Assembly (NCBI GenBank): GCA_003342815.1
Contig: PTEX01000163.1
Span: 357,714 to 421,713 of the forward strand
Source: Eudromia elegans
Lineage: Eukaryota > Chordata > Aves > Tinamiformes > Tinamidae
Direction: 5' to 3'
Length of the DNA: 64,000 nt
This document shows, one piece after another, positions 1 to 13,503 of this stretch. A program made the translations under genes and the position numbers. Every line of letters starts with the position of its first letter. The stretch's first letter is position 1. Under the pieces are notes generated by a model, which did no database searches, was not told where the DNA came from, and saw nothing but the letters and a program-made list of their open reading frames with translations.

Positions 1-3000
1 TTATAGAAGAAATATGTTTTGTTTTGTTTTTTTAATTCTTCTGTAGCACATTCCATCTGGGAAGCCATGAATGTTCTGCTTTCTAACACTTTATAGCACC
101 TGGAAAGCATACAGATGATGCAAAAGCTGACTCTGCTTCTCCTTCTGCCTGGGCAGGAAGAAAATTACCCAGACGACCCCAGTCTGAATTCAGTTTTTCC
201 CTAAGACTCCGGGAAACATCAGTGAAAGCAGCCAAAAGACGGCTGGAGTGTGAGGCTCTGCCCTGTTCCCTCTTTCCAACACATTATTGGGAGTTCTCCC
301 ATTTCTAGCTCTCTGGGCAACCGCTACCAACATGGTCAGGTTTTTTTGGATGCAGCTGAGAACAAAGTTTGGCCCGTCTACAAAAGAGGAAAATTCTCAG
401 CAGGTTTTTCATTTTTTACTAGCAGTTAAATTGGCTGAAAAGGCTGCAGAGACATTTTCAGGTTAAACCGTATCTGCTGTGAGGACTGCCTTGGACAAGG
501 AGCTTCTCTGTTTCGAACCTGAATAGCCCACGGTTTGAAGCAGTTCTTCAAAGGGAAAAGACAAAATGCTTTTACTGAATATTTGGTTGTCTGGAGCCAG
601 GAAGGAACAAGATTAACCACAACTTATTTTTCTTCACTGCAACAATGTGAATGAGGATAAATAAAATAAATTGCTGTTGAAGTTTATTTTCTTAAGCAAA
701 TATTAGGAGAAATCAAGTGTTTAAAAAGCAATGATAAAAGTATATGAACATGATGTTATGTTGAGAGCCATTCCCCTCTCATTCATTCTTTTTTATGTAT
801 TTTTAAAGAATTATTTGTACTTGGTAGAATCTCAAATCATTTCTCGACAACTTGCTTTACAACAACTGGGAAGTCATTTCTCCTCTTTATCTACATCTTT
901 AGTCAGTAAAATCAGCACCAGAGAAGTTCCTTTAACTCTCTCAAGAACTTTGAGATCTGAGGATAAGGAGTACTTTAGGAATACTAATCACTATCTTAAA
1001 ATGCTGTTGTTGTGACAACTTGATGGTCCTTAAGGGCCTCCCACTGGTCACACCACAGAACTACCTTGATACCATGTTGAAATAAGACTCCCTTTGCCCT
1101 GGAGATATATTTATGAGTGCCTTGGCTCCACTCGGATGAGGAGGGTTCAAACAGGGACTTGAACAAGGCGTGAGAGGTATCAGTACTCATTTGAAACAGA
1201 TATTTTCATGGGATTAGGTAAAAGGACTAACAAATACAGCCTAGATAGCCATATTCAATGTCCATGTAACTTCTTCATTCAGAAAAAAACTTTCCCCAAG
1301 GTTGAGTGACCTCATTGTGTGAACTATTTTTGAAATGAGTGATATTGTGGTGTCTGGAGGAAAAAAAAAATACAAAAATTGATGGGGAATGAAATGGAGA
1401 TGTGAGGGAAAACAGAGCAGCCATAAAAGCAGGACTTCTTATCCTAATCCTGTTCCTCAAGATGTACCTTTTTTTTCCAGGACTACGAATGATGTCTAAC
1501 TTGGCTAAGAGCTACAGAACACAGAATCACCTTGGTAATTATGGTCCAGCTTTATGTGGACTAAGACATTATAATGCCAGCCATCCTGAGACGCATGGAA
1601 GAGTCCTCATCTCAATCCAGTCATAAAATCAGTGAGGTCTCTTGCTCCTTTCTTTGTCTCTCTTATTTCCTGGGCAGGTCGTCACGCTTCTTATGCTGTC
1701 GCAGTGCTCCTTTGTTCTGTTCCCATTTTTTCATTACTCTTTTTATCTTTGTCGTGCTATCTTCCTTGTGCTCATAAGGGAGAGCTTTAGTGTTACAGTT
1801 AGATTGAGTTAGTATCCTTGTAACACTATGCATTGCACAATACATCACTGTTATGCCTGTGTTCTGACATTCCAGAAGCCTAGGTATTTCCTAGCTGTCC
1901 CATTGCCAGCCTGAATATTTTCTGATGATTGCCAGTGTTCAGGCAGCATACAAATCCCTCTTGCCCTTGCAAAAGTGACATTTCAGCCCTTCTTGGAAGG
2001 ACATTGGAGAATCTTGCCTTGTCATCATATCCATGCTGTGATGCTGTACTGAGTGGACATTTGGATGGAAGTTGCCAGATCTGAGGAATGGACTCCTGAA
2101 TGCTGAAGGCACAAATTGCTGGCAGTATTTTTCCCCAGGCTACGCAGAACTGTCCCTGCTAAGCAGAGAAATGGCCAGGTCACAACTTGGCTGTCGTGAA
2201 AGAGAGCGGAGTCACAGCTAACAGAGAGAGATTTGGCTCTCCCAAGAGTGACAACCAGAGTCATCACTTCACAGACAAGAAGGTTTTGCCACTTACTTTC
2301 CCCTGTTGCTAAACCCGAGGCTGCTAAGTTTTTGCTGTCTCTCATGCTCCCACTGCTTACGCTCACTGCAGTAGCCACCGCACTTCCTGGCTCAATTGCA
2401 GGGAGCACTTTCCAACACATGGCCTGGATAGAGTGTAGTCAACTGGCTGTTCTCCATGAGGAACAGTTCCCAAAACCTTCCCCATGGCATTGACTGTGAC
2501 CAGTCTTTCCCTGCTTCACGGCAAAGCAAGCAAGTATGTACTGGCCATCTTCATCTTGCATTTTCAGGTTATTGTTCTTGGTGGCATCTCAGCTGTCCAT
2601 TTCTATCTTTTGAGTTATACCAGTGACGGTACCTCCCTCGATACAACAATATTTAAGTACGTACGTCTGGCCAAAGCAATTATTAAAGACAGAGCCAGTC
2701 TAGCAGAGCCAAAGCCAGGGAAATGTAATTCCCTTCTTAGACGGTTCCAATACTTCAGTCTGGCTTCCCTTATGATTTGAAATACAGAAGCAATATTTCT
2801 CTGCAAATAAAAAGTCCTGACACTCTAGACCTGAGGCTTTCTGTCTGCTAAGCTGTATCAGTTCTTTAGTACCACATGTACCAAGGAGATGAGCTGATAA
2901 GACATTATATAGCTTTTGTCCTTGCTGGATACAAGATGACCAATAATTTAGCAAGTACAAATGAAAAACTTGTGTTGGCTTTTACTCATACCAGCCTTAC

Positions 3001-5090
3001 ACATTATGTGATATAGACATCCACTGTGCTCATCCCTTAGAGCAGAGCATCTAGCATGACTTGAGTGAATCACCTCATTCCTGTGCCTCCTTCTCTCCAG
3101 TGACTATAAGGGAAAAAGGATGGCAAGCTGAGATGGACAAATCCAAAATGTGATGGAGAGATACAGAGAGAGAATAGATGCTCTTGTAACTCAATATGAA
3201 TAGATAGGCAGCTGTCAAAACTGTCTTGGCAAGTGCATAGGCTTGGGGAAACAAGTTAAGTAAGTGCTCTAAGTCACCTGAAGTGATCGACGTAGCATCA
3301 TAGAAAATACAATCAACAGTTGAAGTGTTCCTTCTTATTTTTTTTCTACTAAACGGAAATGTGTGGGTTTTATTTAACCAAATGATCTAATTTTAAGAAA
3401 GAGGAAGCTTTTTGTGTAATCTCGTATTATCTGTGACTTAAAAGAAATAACTCAAAAGCATCCTCTCCCCAAACAATCCCCAAGGCTGGATCCTTGGCTG
3501 CCACAATAGTAAAACAGTAAAGGCTTCCACAATGTATCATCACTTTGCATTAATGGATGATTTAGCCCAAAAGCCAACCTTAATGTCTGCTTATCTGAGT
3601 TTTCCTCTAGCTTCCATTACCAAGGCATTTCGATCATACCCTACTTATTGACAACCTAGTCACATACTGTTAAGTCATCATGTGTCTTTCAGCTCATTAC
3701 AGTGAGTAATGTAACACCTAAGGTCCTTGACATTTAATGAACTGTCATAACAGTGAAGAAAATAATCAAAATGTGGAATTTTGTTTCATACTTTAAGCCC
3801 TAGATTGTTGGGAGAGGATAACATTTTATGGCACCCGATAAAGGGCAGATGAGATCATGCTTTTCATGTTGCTTGAGTAAAATCCTAAAGAACTTTGCAG
3901 AAAATAGAAGCAAGGCTCAAGGTCCCATTCTCCCTTGGCTGCAGCCCTCATTCATGGTTTTTGTCCCTCTGGCTCATCCTTCAGTATCACAGAGACATCA
4001 AAAGCTGCTAAGATCTTTACTACAACGCCAGAAGACATCGCCACTGCACTTAACACGCTCCAGAACATTTAAAAACTTTGGAAGAGAGAATTTAGAAATA
4101 TTATCAAAGAAGACTGAATGAAAGCAAGGCTACTTCAAACAAGATCTAATACAGCAGAGACTCAGTAAATATGCTCTAAGTAAGAGAGAATACCCTCTTC
4201 CAGGTGGGCACTCCTTCCGGAGAGTCCCACAGCCACAGTTCATGGCAGCATCAAGCTCAAAGAGACTGCCTTTTCTGACCTGGTGACATGGTGTGTGGGC
4301 AGGTAAGAAACATTGTATGGAAGTGAAACAAGGGAAAAGGAAAAGGAATAGAAGAAGGTTATTATCAAATGTCCTGGAAGGAATCCTGAGTTAGCAGTGT
4401 GGCTTTCTCCAATTGCTTGAAGATTAAAGTAGCCACGAGAGAACTTGCAGCAAGAGAAAAAGGTCAAAGATGGAGTTTTCTACAAAAAGGCCTAAATTTT
4501 GCATCTCTTCAGCCTACTCACAACACTTGAATTTAATGGAAAGATTCACAGGCTCCCTCTGCACTGTGGGAGCTGGGAACACTTCCCAGTGATATACTGA
4601 CCCCTCTTAAGTGCAAAAGCAAGTTGACCTGGTTTCCACACAGAGGAAAATTGGGCTTTCTGCCTAGCTAGGAGTCTGTGGGTCTTTCTTTTGCAGGCCA
4701 AGATCCTGCAGCCAGGTCCAGGAAATGCTGAAGCAGCCCTACTGCCTGTAGGGGACACTGGACTGACCCTGGGAAAACACAGTCCCAGTACTGATGAGCA
4801 CTGGCCTTTGCCTGCCTGAGTGAGCCTACCGGCCACTGACAAGAGCAGCTGTGGGTCAGGGTCAGACCACCCTTCCTCCTGGTGCTCACAGCTATAAGAC
4901 TAGTCCAAACCTAAAAAATGCACAAAACATAGAGGCAACACAAGTCTCTCCTGATAAACTGCTCTACTATGTGTGGAAGACATATATTCCTCTAGCGTTA
5001 ATCATTCAGCATTCCCACTGCCAATCTAGCTTGAAGGAACTATTACACAGTCTATAAAGTTTAAAGGAATGAGAAAAGTTCAGTTCCCCA
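1..5090. other. AT-rich non-coding stretch, no gene recognised
   Basis: I see nothing gene-like here. Open frames are short, overlap on both strands and resemble no family I know. The longest (about 130 codons, near 2025-2420 on the minus strand) overlaps an opposite-strand frame of unrelated sequence, as random AT-rich DNA would give. There are no clear splice-bounded exons, tRNA folds or long tandem repeats. A slightly more GC-rich part at about 4540-4880 has no CpG cluster. The stretch is best described as unique intergenic or intronic sequence. Confidence 0.6.
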
Positions 5091-5104
5091 TGAAATAGAT
5101 TGAA

Positions 5105-5305
5105 AACAAAGAAAAAAAAAAGAAAAAAAAGACTCTGAGAACATCTTTTCTGCAGCAAGACTAGACACAAGAGCAAGCATTAGAAATTGAAATCAAGCCG
5201 TAACTAAGAAACACAGTTACAAGATAAGGTGCCAAAAAACATCATTTCCAAATTTTGCTTAAAATAGGGAAAAAAAAAAAAGAAAGAAAGAAAAAGAAGA
5301 GAAAT
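5105..5305. repeat. A-rich / GAAA low-complexity tracts
   Basis: Two purine-rich runs, one at 5105-5130 (A runs broken by single G) and one at 5268-5305 (A12 followed by GAAA-type units), flank about 140 bp of ordinary sequence. They are simple low-complexity DNA. I see no retroelement body attached to either tail. Confidence 0.75.
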
Positions 5306-8300
5306 CTCAAGGTTGGCAAATAGAGCTGCCAGGAAAATGAAATAATTGCAGGGAATTGTCACTTCTCGGGAGTACAAATCTAACTATGTTCCTTACAAGG
5401 AGCGTTGAGAAGCAGAGAAAAGACAAAATGGAACCTGTCCTTGGTATCAAGGGTATCAGGATGGTTCTCAAGGTCTCTCTTTGGCATCCATGATTTCCAG
5501 CATATGTGCACCTCTTAACAGGAATAACAACAAGGTCGGAGGTTTTCCAGCACAAACTGTTGTCAGATCCCAACCCTGGGGTTGTGCATATCCAACTCAA
5601 AAAGAGATAGTCTCAGCTCAGGGGCACTACTGCTCCTTTTTGCACTTCCACATGGCCTTTTGATTTCTCCTGTGCCCCAGAATAACTAGAATAACTAGAA
5701 TGAACTTCTACATTTCTAGTCAGGGGTAGGTAAGGCGGAATAGGCAAGAAGGTTTCAGTTAAGAATGTAGCATTTGCAGGCTGCAGCTACTTGCTGCTCT
5801 GCAAAGAGGTATGTGCATGTAAACTGCTGTCTAGGATGAATACTGGAAAAAAGCCTTTGTGAAATCTGCTATATATTTTCCAACTTAGACTTCAAATTAT
5901 AATTTCAGTGATTCATTGTAGATAATTCTTATGATGATTTCACTACTTCCCCTATTCACAAATCATTTGCAAGTAGATCACGACAGTCTCTGTTTCTATT
6001 CCTCCATTAATTTCTTTGAGTGCTGTCAAAGCCACAGTGCCATTGAGAAGCGCACTTGTATCACATGGCAGGAAATCCCACAGCAGAAGGTCCTAAGGCA
6101 AAATGTTGGCAAAAGTAGGAAACCAGAAAAAAAAAAAAAAAAGAAAAGAAAAACAGGCCCACTGAGTATCTGTACAAATGCCATAGGAGTTCATGCAGCT
6201 GTCAAAGATGCAGCCAGTTTGGGAGGAAGAAACCATATAGTCAGTTCTGGAGAGCTTGGAAAGCACTGGGGAGTGGATAGGCTCACAATAGCACTAAAAA
6301 CACAGGCTAATGTAAGCCTCAAAGACCTGCACATACATTCACTTATATCAGTGGTGGAAGTTCCCCATAATCTTCATATAAAACAGTCAAGGACATAAAA
6401 CTTAGAAAAATAAAAAGCAACCAGCAATTCATTGAGCCTACAGGTATTGAGATTAAAAGCAATGAAATCTGCTGACCAAATAGAAGTAGGACCCTAGTTG
6501 GTACCCAGACTGATGGTCATTTGATATTTATTAAGACATCCAGAAGAAAGAAGATATAAAACTAGAAGTTTACCAGTAAGAGGGTTTTCAGTCCAGACCT
6601 CTGTGTTAATAACAAACTTTGTTTCTTTACATTTATATCAAACAACATCAGGAAAAATTATGCAGAAGGCAGAATCCAAAGAGGAAAACAGCACATGATG
6701 TGGTCTGGCAGAATAAATTTCTCACCAAACCTCTTTCAGTGCAAACCTCACGGTGCCTCTGAGGCTCTGCAAGCAAGATACCATTATTAAGAGTATCATT
6801 CACTTGCAGAATATGCACTCAAAGAGCCACAAGCAAGTATAGGGCACAGGAAACATCACTCAGATTGACTACTTTCGCCAAAAGTGGCAATGCTTCCAAA
6901 ATGTCTCAATGCATTTCTGGAAGAAGGTGTTGCAGGAATGAGAACCCACATGCTTCACCATTTTTAAACTCAGCATTGAGAGTAGCTTGTTGTATGTTGA
7001 CATTTTCTGATTACCTCGTTCTTCCATTTGAGCAATTATTTGTTCAGTATTTTAAAGAATTGTGATTAAGTCTGAGGACCATGTCAGTCATTTCAGTCTC
7101 TTTTTCTAAGAGGAAATCCATATTGTCACCCCAGCAGCACACACTTACATGTGAATGTCGCTGTGAAGAATGGGAAAAATGGGGAGCACTGCACAAACAC
7201 ACATTCTGTCAAGAAAGAATAAAGAATGAATCAGAATATCTGGTAGGATACCTTTTGCTCCAGCTCCCTTAGTGCTATGAATGAATGCTTGAATACTCTT
7301 TTCTGTTCATTCAGAGTTGTACTAGAATGTAGTCTCTCATTTTAAAATGGTGAAAAGAAAATAATTTTTCCTTCTAAATTCAACTGCTGATTTCAATTAT
7401 TTTAATAGCCTTATAGATGGAGACTCTGTAGCTGAAAAGGTGTCCCTCTGTGTGATTCTCCTTTAATCAGTACTGAAATTTTCCTTTCTAATAACATGCC
7501 CCATTTTTAAAAAGCTTATTTCCAGTTTGCTGGGTTTAGGATAAATTTCCAACTGTTAGCATGCATCTAGGGAGAACAGAATAACTCATTTCACAACAAA
7601 GTTATTTTTGTTACCGCTTCTGTTTGTTATGGAATAGGAAACGGTGCTCATGTTTTCTACTGAGTGTACTTTAAGCCATTCCTCTCAATAAAGCACAAGG
7701 TTGATTCATCACTGTTATTGTTCCAGTGGAAAAGTCAGCCTGCATTTTCTGACAACCTAGAGAGATGCCTGCATGGACACATTTTTGACTGAAAATCAAT
7801 TCTATAAATACAGAAGGAAATGGTTGCCAAACAAACCTATTACTACACTAACTAGAGCACCACAATAAATCCACACAAACAGAATGTTAGAAACAGAGAG
7901 ACCATGAAAATGTCAGTTTTGTCCATTGATTCATTCCTTTTGAAATTAGGTGATATCTGTGGTTAATGGACTAGTATGAGAACCCATGTAATCCTGACAG
8001 GGCACATGGAAAGCATATATTGGTAATGTTTATGGGGGGAAAAATAAAACTCCAGTTCTCCTCCCTCTGGCAGATCTGTAGCTATACAAAGAATTATCTA
8101 TTCCACTAATAACGAAGATTATCACTTCTGTTCGATAAATAACTGGAAATCAGGAACTTAATGTTCCCATGTTCCAGGCACTTTTTCTGACTTAAATCAC
8201 TTGATAGACACTGACTACGAGAAACACAAAATATAAGATAATCTAAAAGATACAGCTCTTATCCTTCTCAGCGTTGTTCAAAATAGCTCTAGTTAAATAT

Positions 8301-11219
8301 AACATTCTAAAGTGAGGGATATAAAAATATATCAGCAAGAATGTTCTGTTAAATAAGATTTACTTCCCAGTATACTTGGAATTCCAGAGGTTAATATGTT
8401 CATTTTATTTTCTAAAAAAAACCAAAAGTGAGGCTAAAACTCCAGTTACTATTGCATTTTAAATGCATGTTGAGTCTTAAAGAAGCTTTTGAGAATCCCT
8501 ATTGTCATGTGTTTTTCTTAGATGCCCAGCCGTCTTTAGCAGGCAGGCATTTAAAATAAAATACTCCCCAGAATTTCAATGAAATTTTCGTTTGCGGTAA
8601 TTTTGAATATTACAATTGGAAGAAAAAAAAAACCTCCTAGGAGATTTGAATCATTTTTCTTTTATTTTTTCTGTAAAACTCTAATAAACAAAGTAATATA
8701 TGCAAGACAATGTATAATATTGTGACTTTAATTCATTATATTTGGTTAGTTTCAACCTATCTCCCAGCTAAACTTTTGCAACTGTCATTAGCATTCCAGC
8801 TACCTCTATATCCGGATTGACTTCTGTTCTGTTCACACCACTTTTCCTCCTGCTTCACTGCATTTTCAACCAACTGCAGCTTTTCTGATGGCCTTCCCCA
8901 AGAGGCTCACCCAGGACTGGCAGGCAGGAGACCAGGAGCAGCAGGAGGAGACAGAGGCGCTCACACTCTCCTGGGGAAAGTGAGAGGCTGCCGCTCAAGA
9001 TAGATGGCATTGTAAGGGTAAAAATGGGTTCTTTGAAACACCTGCCTGTTTCTGAAATCTGCTTGAGAAAGGGGTGTGGTGGCTGCTGAGTGTTCTGGGG
9101 TGACTGACACGCCTGCTGCCATGACATCTGTACGGGGATGAATATGTCACTGCTGTGACACATCTATCTCAGTGCTGCTGCACCAGAGGATACCCCCCAG
9201 GGAACAATCCCCTCCCCAGTCACAATTCTTTGAATAACCATTTTGCAGTAGCTATCACTTTTTTTTTTTTTTTGCTTATTCTCTCCTGTTGTTCCCCAGC
9301 AATACTCTAGCATGTTGCTCTTCCTCAGACCACCACAGACCAGGGCATCATCAAGAGACCTGTAGTGTTTGCTCTAGCCACCATGATCTAACACAGCCCA
9401 GACAAGACTTGTACTAGCAGCCCTGTCTTTTACTAAATCAGCTAGAGGAGCTTTTGGGAGTCCACAGCTAATGTGGAGAAAACTGTTCAGAATTTATATA
9501 GGTGTCTACAAGTTGGACCCATTTACATAGGTGTGCATTTATATAGGTGTGGACAAGTTGGACAAGTTGGAAGTCAAAATCTGTATAGTAGAGGGAGAGA
9601 AGGAAAGGGATGACAGGAACCACATAGACAATTTATAATCTATATGGTAGACTTAATCTATAAGGTAGACTTAAAAAACATAAAACCAACACCTCTGTTG
9701 TAACTTCCCCATTTTTCTCAATGAAATAGTTAAGTTTCTCACCTATTTCCATCTTCCAAAATCACTTGAGAGGTCTTACTTGGAGGGCAAGACTGAGAGA
9801 TCAGAAGTGAAACATCTCCTTTGTGAGAAATCTCTCCACGGGCCCACAGTGGTTCTACCCTTTATTAGTACTCTCTGTGGGTTCAAGTCACGCACCTGGT
9901 GACAGTTTAGTTTCCTCTGCGTGGTGACCATGCAGGCCCCCGTAGCACCCTGTCATGTGCTGGAAAATGCATGCGCAGAGGCTGAAGAGATGAGTGGTCC
10001 TGCTGGCTGGGATGTTTTCTGCAGTGCTGGTGGAAGTGCTGGTAAGCTCCCATGCAGGCACATACCTAGAGTACACCTCTAGTGCACGTATCTAGCTACA
10101 CATCAGCGTTGTCCAGGCTGCAGAGAGCGCTGCTGAAAGCGAGCACCGTGATGTTGCTGGCCTGATGGACAGCTAAGAGAGGTGAGTCCAGAAAGATCGT
10201 CCTTACACTAGACAGACAGGGCAAGAGCAGTTCATTCCTGCTATCAACCTCCATCTCTACCAGTCTCTATTAGACGCATCTGTTGATAGTGTGTTGGAGA
10301 GTACTGCAGAAAGGAAGAATTGTGAGGAGCAGAATCAGTGGCAGAGAATGGGAGATATGTTCAGATTTCCTTGGTTTGGGAATTCCTGCTAATGAGCAAG
10401 CTGCACGAAAGTCTCCATCACACACCAAGGTACCTCAGAGGATCTGGGTCTTTCATCCTTTGCTGTTTTTCAATTCTGTAGGCCTATTTTTGTTTCAAAG
10501 AGGAGTGTCTGGGCACTGGAGGAGCCTAAGGGACTTCAGAGGAAGACAAATAAAATGAAGTGAGTGAACAGTGGCAGTAACGATTTTTCAGCAGTGACAA
10601 ATGATTTCAAGCAGGGATAAAAGCAAGAAAATTGAAAGAAATGCTTTGACACACAGTAAGAAGCTGTAAATGGTGAGCATTGGTTTGGACATCTCACTGG
10701 AAAACTCCATGTGACAGCAAGCAAAAAAAATGCTAGGTGAACTGCTAGTCCAGCTATCATCCCTAACCCTGAAGGTAGCTGGAAGATTGGAAAAATGTCA
10801 GGAAAAAGCACCGACAGATTGTTGTACAGCCATAATTTTACTGAAAAGTTAGAGCTGCTAGACTGTGCTACTTCACAGCATTTAAATACATGTGTCCAAT
10901 ACCCCATACCTTGAACCACTCATGTTTTCTACTAGTTATCATAGTCCTTTTTTTGCTTCTAATTCACTTGTGAGCTTTTGGGTTAAAAAATCATCCTCCT
11001 GAGAACTGAGATTGGGTTGCACTGCCACTGAAGCATCAGATGCCATTTCAGCAAGTCCACCAGGCACTTCAAAAGGGACTTTTTCCCAGAAAGTGTGAAG
11101 ATTCAGTCCGCATTGCTAAATAGCACGGTCACTTCAAGTGAACAAAACACAGAAGATCACAAAACCTGTCAAATTAAATATAAAAAAGAAAAAACAACTA
11201 GGCAAGGAAAAAAATATAA
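5306..11219. other. AT-rich non-coding stretch
   Basis: No gene is recognised. The stretch includes an A16 run extended by GAAAA units (6127-6153), a T15 run (9259-9273), and a small cluster of tandem duplications (9491-9570, described separately). A 155-codon frame on the plus strand at 5931-6398 reads straight through the poly-A run as a lysine block and has no recognisable domain, so I treat it as chance. The section 8860-9160 is somewhat more GC-rich but has no CpG cluster or conserved peptide. Confidence 0.55.
9491..9570. repeat. Short imperfect tandem repeat (ATATAGGTGT / ACAAGTTGGA motifs)
   Basis: The phrase ATTTATATAGGTGT occurs at the start of this segment and again at about 9538. 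A diverged copy with ATTTACATAGGTGTG lies between them. The phrase ACAAGTTGGA recurs three times, the last two copies in direct tandem. This is a small replication-slippage cluster of roughly 80 bp with no coding potential. Confidence 0.7.
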
Positions 11220-12350
11220 TTTGAGGGTAAGCTAGCAGAAGGAAGTGAAATTTAAACTAAACCTGCCCTCAAGCCCATCCAAAGAAAGAACTCATAGGGC
11301 CAACTGATGCTCAGGCTGTTAGCAGAACTCTCAGACAGGGTAAGACTGCAGCACAAAAGATAAATTAATTCAATACATGAGAAGGAACTGTAGTGATTCC
11401 CATGCCAGCATCTGTTTCTAAAGATTTAGCAAAAGATCTTTTTGAAACTGAGGTAACAGTAGAAAGTACTATGAACCAAAACAACAAAATCAGAAGCACT
11501 CCAAAAAGAATCACCAGGACCAGGCTTCAATGAATCACTCTGAAGAGAGCATGAAGGTAAAACAGTTGAATTACAGCCAGCAGTGGCACTCTCTCGCTCA
11601 CTTAAAATTTTCTTGATTTCTGAGGACTGGAAAGTAGTTAGTATTGCATCATTTTTTTTAAAGGTTCCTGGAAGAACCTGCACGGTCTCAGTAAAGGGAG
11701 GAAAAATCAACATGATGAACACCTTTGAAAGGATAAACCCACCTGTGGTTAAAGGTGATCTGGCTTACATACTGAAGTCCCCAAAACTCTTCACACAAAC
11801 TGTCTAGTTAAAGGCTTATATGAAAGGTAAGCAGCTGGTAGGAAAGGTTTCTGTCTGAATAAATATTTGTCAAAAGAAGAGAAACAGAGAGTAGGGAAAA
11901 AAAGTCAGTTCACACATCAGAAAAAGATTGCCATAGGACTTCTGCTGGGTCTCTGTTGTGACCTGTGCTGTTCCACATATCCATAAAGCATTCGGACAAG
12001 GAAGTAAGCAATGAGGCCAGTAGGTAATAAGGTTTCATTCCAGGTAAAAAAGATGAGTACTGCATTGCAGAAGGACAGACTGTCATAGTGAATGGGCAGT
12101 AAAATGACACACAACATCAGCGTAGATAAATATAAACAGAATCGTGTAATAGATGACAAACCCCAAGAAGCATCTTATCAAAGATTGTTTCATATTCAAG
12201 AAGATGATGTGAGTTCAAGAGATACCCAGACAAGAATTTCAAAGAGGAATCCACTGATTGTTACTCAGTAAATGAACCACATCAGACTCAGGACATTATC
12301 TGAGCTGATAAAGGTTGGAGTCTGGAAAGATATATTGGGGAAACATGACA
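11220..12350 (+). mobile_element. Ancient CR1-type LINE fragment: part of ORF2 reverse transcriptase, heavily decayed
   Basis: This is a fossil of the RT-encoding ORF2 of a CR1-superfamily non-LTR retrotransposon, in sense orientation. Seen in sequence: a frame at 11583-11807 reads LSRSLK...SEDWKVVSIASFFLK, matching the CR1 signature around EDWR-V-A-V-P-IFKKG. Just upstream, near 11430-11500, is KDLFETEV with an eroded SPGP-type block. At about 11941-12020 the phrase PVLFHI followed by KEVSNEA corresponds to the [22 protein letters not shown] block. Near 12091-12135 the nucleotides match the WAIKWQMKF-VDKCK block. Reading frames shift several times and stops interrupt each block, so it cannot encode a working enzyme. 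Both the 5' and 3' ends of the element are missing. The wording is closer to CR1 families I recall from turtles and crocodilians than to the young avian families, implying an old insertion. Boundaries are approximate (plus or minus 60 bp). Confidence 0.82.
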
Positions 12351-13403
12351 CATGCCTGCCCTAGTCTTGTGCTTCTTGTGCTTTTGCCCACTAACAAAAA
12401 GAGGACAGATACCTAAGTAGATCCTTAGTGTCAACCAGTACTGGCATTTTTACACTCCTTTGACACCACAAAACACAGAAAAGGCATAATAATCCAACTT
12501 TTTTTCCTTGAAATATGTGGAAGGAGTCTCTTCTCAAAGAGATTCTGGTCGACATTTCCCATTATTTTATTCTGAGTTGGATATCTGCAAGGAAAATTTG
12601 TACAGGAGTAAGACTATTTAATGCCTCAGCACATAATGGTGATAATTCATTTTTCATCAATTGTGTGAATGGTTCTAATTCAAAATTCAAGACAAAGTTC
12701 CCCTTGGCACTCTGCACCCTAACAATCAGGTCTTATTTCTATTATATTAAGGGATGTTTGGTGCACAAGTTCTTCATCTTTATATAAAATTTTTTATGGC
12801 ATTTTTGCTATTTATTTTCCAGATTTGTTTTGTTTCTTAGCTGCATTTCCATTTACTCAGAATTGTCCTGAGTAAGCCATTCAAATTCCCTGTTTCTGTG
12901 ACTTCCTTTATGGTCTCTCCTCTACAGGCATCTCAACAAGGACATGTAATTTCCCACAAGGTCAGCACTCCACTATATCCCAACACTATCGACGCTAGTT
13001 TTGTGGTTTCTTGCCCCATCTCCTGAAGGTGGATGACTAAGTTTGGACGCACACAATTTTTTAAAGAAAAAGTTGACATGATTGCACACAGTAACTGAAG
13101 ACATTGTGAGAATGTCACGCTGTCAATAGAGGAAAGATTAATGCAAGTGCTATAGCTATTATAGCTTGGGGATGTCATTTGCTGGAGTTTAGGAATTGAA
13201 GCCAGCTCTGTGTTTATGTTTCCCCAAAGTAAAAGTATAGAAAGGGACAGGAACAAGCATGCATAAAAAGGAAAGTTGGATGAGCTTTGTAGGCAGTCAT
13301 TTTGCAAAGGGCAAGATTTTTCTAAACCATCAAGAATCATACTAGGGAACTGAATGCCAGCAAAATGGAATAAGTAGGGGTTAGATATTAAAAAGATGAA
13401 AAA

Positions 13404-13503
13404 GACATTCACGTCCCAAAGAAAATAAGCTGAATAATTAAAAATCAGCCTTTGGGACATTCACATCCCAAAGAAAGTAAGCTGAATAATTAAAAATCAG
13501 CCT
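13404..13503. repeat. 52-bp direct tandem duplication
   Basis: Two head-to-tail copies start at 13404 and 13456. Each begins GACATTCAC, continues with CCCAAAGAAA and AAGCTGAATAATTAAAAATC, and ends CAGCCT. Over about 48 aligned bases I count only two substitutions (G/A and A/G), so the duplication is recent relative to the decayed sequence around it. The second copy is a few bases shorter at its right edge. No coding or structural role is evident. Confidence 0.9.

Noticed and set aside
5931-6398. 155-codon plus-strand frame
   Set aside because: It passes through an A16/GAAAA tract as poly-lysine and matches no family I know.
11583-11807. Open frame with EDWKVVS considered as a host gene
   Set aside because: The peptide is the CR1 ORF2 signature and flanking blocks in other frames continue the same LINE, so it belongs to the mobile element.
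12933-13460. Longest open frame (175 codons, minus strand)
   Set aside because: It has no recognisable domain and is compositionally biased. It runs into a recent 52-bp duplication and lies in AT-rich DNA with no splice context, so it is most likely chance.
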